From Bacteroidales bacterium (lineage in GTDB: Bacteria > Bacteroidota > Bacteroidia > Bacteroidales > Prolixibacteraceae), in the NCBI GenBank assembly GCA_012729335.1, contig JAAYDJ010000021.1, forward strand, positions 124,001-188,000: a DNA stretch of 64,000 nt, given 5' to 3'. How positions within the stretch are numbered: position 1 is the stretch's first letter; every line of letters starts with the position of its first letter. Below the pieces are notes generated by a model. It was not told the DNA's origin. It made no database searches and saw only the letters and a program-made list of their open reading frames with translations. Positions 60,421-64,000 of the stretch are shown in pieces. The translations under genes and the position numbers were made by a program.

Positions 60421-61500
60421 TCAGAGAGTGCTTTTCAGAATATCTGTGATTTTTTCCGCGGCGGTTCCGTCGCCGTAGGGTGTCTCTGTAAAGGAACGGT
60501 GCATCAGGGCCACTTCGTGTGCCCTTGCCACGATTTTTTCCGGGTTGGCGCCCACCAGGAAGTTGTAGCCCAGGTCTGTGAGCTCGGTCCATTCGGTTTC
60601 GTCGCGCAACACCAGGCAGTGTTTCCGGAAGAAAAAAGCCTCCTTTTGCACCCCGCCACTGTCGCTCATCACAAAGCTGCAGTGAGTGAGCAGCTCCACC
60701 ATATCGAAATAACCCACCGGACTGATGGGTGTGAAATGGAGTCTTATACCGTTGGTTTCCATCACCTTATAGGTTCGCGGATGGAGAGGCAGGACGATGT
60801 CCAGGGTGCGGGAGAGGTCGTTGAGGGCCCCGGTGATCTGAGAGAGCCGCGCCAGGTCGTCGGTGTTTTCCTGGCGGTGGAGGGTCACCAGCGCAAAAGG
60901 ACGCCCGTGAAGTCGCAGCTGCTTCATGATCCCCGATTTCTCTGCTGAAATCCGGCTGTAATGCAGGGCTACGTCATACATCACGTCGCCGGAAAGGTGG
61001 ATAGTGGCCGGAAAATGGCCGAATCCCTCGTTCCGGAGGTTGGCGACGCTGGTTTCGGTGGGGCAGAAGAGCCAGGAGGAGATCCGGTCGGTGAGGATGC
61101 GGTTGATCTCCTCGGGCATCCGCATGTTGAAGCTGCGGAGACCCGCCTCCACATGAGCCACCGGTATATGGAGTTTGGCAGCTGCCAGGGCTCCCGCCAG
61201 GGTGGAGTTGGTATCGCCGTAAACCACTACCGCAGAGGGCTTTTGCTCCAGCAATACCTTTTCGATCTCCTCCATCATCCGGCCGGTCATTGCCCCATGG
61301 GTCAGGGAGTGGATCGCCAGATTACAGGCAGGTGCCGGGATTTCCATTTCCCGGAAAAAGACCTCGGCCATGTTGTCATCGAAATGCTGGCCGGTATGGA
61401 CAAGCACTTCAGGGATTCCCGACTGTTGAAGGGCCCGGCTCAGCGCCGAGGCCTTGATGAATTGGGGGCGCGCCCCCACAATGGTGACGATTTTATGCAC
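60421..61500 (-). CDS. WbpI/WecB-like UDP-sugar 2-epimerase (non-hydrolysing)
   Basis: 359 residues from GTG 61500 (MHKIVTIVGARPQFIKA). Conserved epimerase motifs: GARPQFIKAS, HTGQHFDDNMAEVFF, VYGDTNSTLAGAL, HVEAGLRSFNMRMPEEINR and the C-terminal MSDSGGVQKEAFF. Length and context with WbpD- and WbpE-like genes point to the WbpI role, epimerising UDP-2,3-diacetamido-glucuronic acid to the manno form. A plain UDP-GlcNAc 2-epimerase (WecB) cannot be excluded. The first two enzymes of that route (WbpA, WbpB types) are not in the window. Confidence 0.88.
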   Translation of the reverse strand: MHKIVTIVGARPQFIKASALSRALQQSGIPEVLVHTGQHFDDNMAEVFFREMEIPAPACNLAIHSLTHGAMTGRMMEEIEKVLLEQKPSAVVVYGDTNSTLAGALAAAKLHIPVAHVEAGLRSFNMRMPEEINRILTDRISSWLFCPTETSVANLRNEGFGHFPATIHLSGDVMYDVALHYSRISAEKSGIMKQLRLHGRPFALVTLHRQENTDDLARLSQITGALNDLSRTLDIVLPLHPRTYKVMETNGIRLHFTPISPVGYFDMVELLTHCSFVMSDSGGVQKEAFFFRKHCLVLRDETEWTELTDLGYNFLVGANPEKIVARAHEVALMHRSFTETPYGDGTAAEKITDILKSTL

Positions 61501-61536
61501 GCTGCTTTCTGCTCAAATTAATCAATCAAAAATAGT

Positions 61537-61544
61537 TATTTTTG
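61537..61544 (+). promoter_or_regulatory. -7 promoter motif (TATTTTTG)
   Basis: TATTTTTG 32 bases before ATG 61577, in the divergent gap with the wbpI-like gene. It shows that the track start at 61454 is too early. Confidence 0.45.
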
Positions 61545-61576
61545 GGGCAGGCCCGCACCGCTTTGAACCTTTACCC

Positions 61577-62764
61577 ATGAGTCAGCAAAAACTTCTCCTG
61601 GTTTATCCCCATTATTCGAGTTTCGTCAAAACGGATGCGGAGATACTCTCCTCCCGGTATAAGGTGATTCCCTACCATTTCAAACCGGCCAGGGGGGCGA
61701 TGGCTGTCGTGACCGCCCTGATCCGCCAGTTTTTCTTTCTGGCCCTGCATATCCGGAAGTTCAGCCTGGTGTATATCTGGTTTGCCGATCAGCACTCCCT
61801 GCTTCCCGTTCTTTTCGCCCGACTGACAGGCAGAAGGAGTTATCTGGTCATCGGGGGGTATGATGTATGCCGGATCAAAGCGCTGAATTACGGGGTTTTC
61901 TGTTCGAAGCTGAGGGGGTGGGCGGCCATCATCTCCATGAAGCAGAGTACCCTTAACCTGGCGGTATCCCACCATGTGGCCCGGAAGGTCAAAGCATTCA
62001 CCCGTCAATCAAACCTGGCCCTGGTATACAACTGTGTCAGCCTCCCCGGATACCAGACGGAAGAATTCCGGGGAGGGCCGCCAGAGGCATTGGTACTACC
62101 GGCTGAAAAAAGGAGCTTTCCTGAACCTGACGGGAAGACGACGCCTGCACCTGGGGGGAAGGTGACACCGGATCCTGAAGGGAAGGTGACACCGGGTCCT
62201 GAAGGGAAGGTGACACCGGGTCCTGAAGGGACGGCTCCACAGGCACGCAAAATGGTGCTCACGGTGGCAAAAGTCGACTCAGAGCGTACATTCAGGCTGA
62301 AGGGCCTGGATACCTTTATAGAAGTGGCCGGGCTCCTGCCGGAGATCTCCTTCTGCATTGCCGGTTTTGGCGGGGAAAAGCCGGCCTGGCTCAGCATACC
62401 CCTGCCTCCCAACCTGATGGTTACCGGAGACCTTCCGCACGACCAGCTGCCCCAATACTACCTGCAATCGCTGATCTACTGCCAGTTTTCCCGCTCCGAA
62501 TCCTTTGGCATCGCCCTGGCCGAAGCCATCCATTACGGATGCCTTCCCCTGATCACCCGGGTGGGGGGTATGCCCGAAATCGTACGTGACGATACCCTTA
62601 CCGTTGACAGGAATCCCCGGCTCATTGCAGATAAAATCAGCCGCCTTTTCACCATGCCGCACCCCTCCCCCTCCCTGTTGCCCTGGTTCAGCGTCGCCCA
62701 CCGCACCCAAAGGCTCCTGCAACTGCTCACAGACGTGAAAGCAGCGTCCGGTCTCACTCCCTGA
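61577..62764 (+). CDS. GT4-type glycosyltransferase with a repeat-built linker
   Basis: 395 residues from ATG 61577 (MSQQKLLLVYPHYSSFVKTD). GT-B fold: an N-terminal domain with FSLVYIWFADQHSLLPVLFA and LVIGGYDVCRI, and a donor domain with KGLDTFIEVAGLLPE, YYLQSLIYCQFSRSESFGIALAEAIHYGCLPLITRVGGMPEIV, the EX7E-like signature. Between the domains (about 170-223) lies a Pro/Gly/Lys insertion made of 8-residue repeats (EGKVTPGP) from a 24-bp minisatellite. It is the only plus-strand gene in this part of the polysaccharide locus. Confidence 0.85.
   Translation: MSQQKLLLVYPHYSSFVKTDAEILSSRYKVIPYHFKPARGAMAVVTALIRQFFFLALHIRKFSLVYIWFADQHSLLPVLFARLTGRRSYLVIGGYDVCRIKALNYGVFCSKLRGWAAIISMKQSTLNLAVSHHVARKVKAFTRQSNLALVYNCVSLPGYQTEEFRGGPPEALVLPAEKRSFPEPDGKTTPAPGGKVTPDPEGKVTPGPEGKVTPGPEGTAPQARKMVLTVAKVDSERTFRLKGLDTFIEVAGLLPEISFCIAGFGGEKPAWLSIPLPPNLMVTGDLPHDQLPQYYLQSLIYCQFSRSESFGIALAEAIHYGCLPLITRVGGMPEIVRDDTLTVDRNPRLIADKISRLFTMPHPSPSLLPWFSVAHRTQRLLQLLTDVKAASGLTP
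62129..62236 (+). repeat. 24-bp in-gene minisatellite (about four and a half units)
   Basis: Units such as GAAGGGAAGGTGACACCGGG + TCCT in frame, coding GK(V/T)TPxPE. Two units are identical and the outer ones diverged. They form the inter-domain linker of the glycosyltransferase. Confidence 0.92.
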
Positions 62765-62789
62765 AACCTTTTCCGGCAGAGGACAGCCC

Positions 62790-63788
62790 TTACCTGACGC
62801 CCAACCAACGCGTCATCTCCTGCCAGCGATGGAGCCAGGTATGGTGGTTGCGCACCGCATCATAATTACGCTCAATTAAAGGAATATAGCGGTCGAAATG
62901 CGCCAGGATATCCAGAATATGGCCTGCCGGATCCCCCTCCTCCAGGGCAATCACCGGATCATAACCAAACAGCGCTTTCATCTCGGCAGGGGTTTTCCCC
63001 ACCACCAGGCATTTGGAAGCCATCGACTGGAGATACCGGTTGGTCATTGTTTCCACACCGGCGGCCCGTTCAGGATGGGTGACACTGGCCGGGTAACACA
63101 CCGAAATCCTGGTTTGCGCCAATCCCTCCCTGAAGGAGGAGAAATCGGGAAAAACGAGACCCCCCTCCTCCCGGGTATAGAGGTACGTCACTCCTTTTTC
63201 CGCAAGGGGACCCACCATCTTCCGGTGAACCGGCTCAAATCGTCTTCCCATGAATAGGAGGTCGATCGTTTTATCTGTATAGGGGTAATAGTGGTACCTG
63301 CAGGGATCCACCCCTTCGGGGATCCAGTGAATCCCCCGGTGACCGGTCATCCGGGAGAGGTTCTCCGCCGACTGCTGAGAGGAGACAAAAACCGGATCGA
63401 CAGAGAAATCAGAGAGGAATTTCACCAGGAGGGGATAATAGTGGGGCCATGCATCAAAGAGGTAAACGGCCTTTGGGCCCCGCAGCAAGAACCAGGGAAA
63501 ACATTTTTTCAGTCTGGGGCCCATAAGGATGCAAAGCTGAGGAGAACCTGCCGGCAGCGTCCTTTGGGCCAGCCGTGGAAGGCTTTTCATCACCGGTACA
63601 TCCCACAGACCACTCCACAGCCGGTAGGAGGCGCGCGACACCACATAGGGAGCGGTGGCTCCCCTCCTGATCTCTGTATCAGTGAGCACAGCCTCTTCAA
63701 ACTCCGTGATGGTATCCTCTGAAACGCGGTAGGTGCCCTCGTTTCCGGTAATGAGGGACCAGGGGATGTTTTTAGTCTTTTTGTCCAT
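62790..63788 (-). CDS. Glycosyltransferase-like protein (group 1/CgeB-like)
   Basis: 332 residues from ATG 63788 (MDKKTKNIPWSLITG), 5 bases after the upstream gene's stop. The track start 43 codons earlier lies inside that gene. The N-terminal domain is weakly conserved. The C-terminal half shows donor-domain features: HWIPEGVDPCRYHYYPY, IDLLFMGRRFEP, HPERAAGVETMTNRYLQSMASKCLVVGKTP and ALFGYDPVIALEEGD. These resemble the 'glycosyl transferase family 1' part of CgeB-like proteins. Probable role in surface polysaccharide assembly. Confidence 0.7.
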   Translation of the reverse strand: MDKKTKNIPWSLITGNEGTYRVSEDTITEFEEAVLTDTEIRRGATAPYVVSRASYRLWSGLWDVPVMKSLPRLAQRTLPAGSPQLCILMGPRLKKCFPWFLLRGPKAVYLFDAWPHYYPLLVKFLSDFSVDPVFVSSQQSAENLSRMTGHRGIHWIPEGVDPCRYHYYPYTDKTIDLLFMGRRFEPVHRKMVGPLAEKGVTYLYTREEGGLVFPDFSSFREGLAQTRISVCYPASVTHPERAAGVETMTNRYLQSMASKCLVVGKTPAEMKALFGYDPVIALEEGDPAGHILDILAHFDRYIPLIERNYDAVRNHHTWLHRWQEMTRWLGVR

Positions 63789-63793
63789 ATGGG

Positions 63794-64000
63794 TTAACGG
63801 CGTGACTGAGGAGTAAACCTGCTGGTCCATGATCTGAGGAGCTCGTGCAGTTCCGGGGAGAGTTTCATCAGGAGGATCATCGCGGTAAAGATAAGAATGA
63901 CCAGTCCGCTCCGGCACAGAATATCGGGGATCAGGGGCATTGCGGGAAGCAACACGCCTGCAGCGACCGCGGCAAAACCGGCCAGGAAAACAAGCAAAAT
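63794..64000 (-). CDS. Polytopic membrane protein, C-terminal end (probable polysaccharide flippase)
   Basis: Open from the right edge with no start in the window. The M in the track is an internal TTG. At least 68 residues are visible: two hydrophobic helices (LVFLAGFAAVAAGVLLPAMPLI and SGLVILIFTAMILLMKL) and a short polar tail (SPELHELLRSWTSRFTPQSRR). A last pair of helices and a 'K-x-S-P-E-L' tail is often seen at the end of Wzx-type flippases, and the neighbours are glycosyltransferases, so a flippase is likely but unproven. The next gene starts 5 bases after its stop. Confidence 0.5.
   Translation of the reverse strand: MLLVFLAGFAAVAAGVLLPAMPLIPDILCRSGLVILIFTAMILLMKLSPELHELLRSWTSRFTPQSRR

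Noticed and set aside
60031-60948. 305-codon plus-strand ORF
   Set aside because: Runs through the leader repeats and antisense to the wbpI-like gene; no independent support.

Overview
The window reads as a chromosomal segment of a Bacteroidota bacterium (class Bacteroidia; genus not determinable from sequence alone). The grounds are lineage-typical families (DUF4270, DUF4296, DUF4834, GldA, head-GIN DUF2807 lipoprotein, LVIVD proteins, the long insert-containing IspG, a PitA-PhoU fusion, a single-chain GlyS). In addition, the -7 promoter motif TAnnTTTG of the Bacteroidota primary sigma factor recurs just upstream of many starts. Most genes are GC-moderate and use ATG. Several ORF-track starts are upstream TTG/GTG codons or ATGs lying inside promoters, and I moved those starts downstream.

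Layout. 1-10.7 kb: edge of a large secreted protein, Tat-exported Gfo/Idh oxidoreductase, PQQ-propeller lipoprotein, aldo/keto reductase, short Rossmann protein, initiator tRNA-Met, S37-like peptidase, flavin reductase, and a three-gene envelope set (two LVIVD proteins plus a barrel-like protein). 10.8-25.6 kb: IspG, GldA-type ATPase, YXWGXW protein, DUF1232, DusB, MntP, then glmS-DUF4270-short GT5 facing an hldE-like/radA/DUF4296/amidohydrolase/radical-SAM run. 25.7-34.3 kb: PitA-PhoU fusion divergent from a PhoR/PhoB-like pair, then RpoN, AsnS and IlvE. 34.3-38.7 kb: a 24-bp minisatellite, an unlisted 56-aa membrane protein behind a repeated promoter/leader element, DUF2797, an M28 peptidase and a Tat-exported TIM-barrel isomerase. 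38.9-42.7 kb: a tight four-gene operon of lysine-2,3-aminomutase-type radical SAM enzyme, two D-Ala-D-Ala-ligase-like ATP-grasp enzymes and a GNAT acetyltransferase. 42.8-55.1 kb: TetR, RNase R, Ig-like lipoprotein, a 12-bp minisatellite, small and coiled-coil proteins, PheS, S41 protease, DUF2807, DUF4834, GlyS. 55.2-64 kb: surface polysaccharide genes (glycosyltransferases, a WbpD/WbpE/WbpI-like set for a UDP-diacetamido-mannuronic acid-type sugar, a probable flippase edge) interrupted by an AT-rich AbiEi/AbiEii toxin-antitoxin pair.

Two things stand out. First, the KamA/ATP-grasp/ATP-grasp/GNAT operon has the gene content expected for an enzyme line making an acylated or peptidyl beta-lysine (or similar beta-amino acid) small molecule; the product is unknown. 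Second, a dispersed ~137-bp promoter-plus-leader element occurs three times. Two copies end exactly at the start codon of unrelated genes (the small membrane protein and wbpE), and the third ends at a 29-codon ORF inside its neighbour. Minisatellites with 12- or 24-bp periods, inside genes and between them, are a third recurring oddity.
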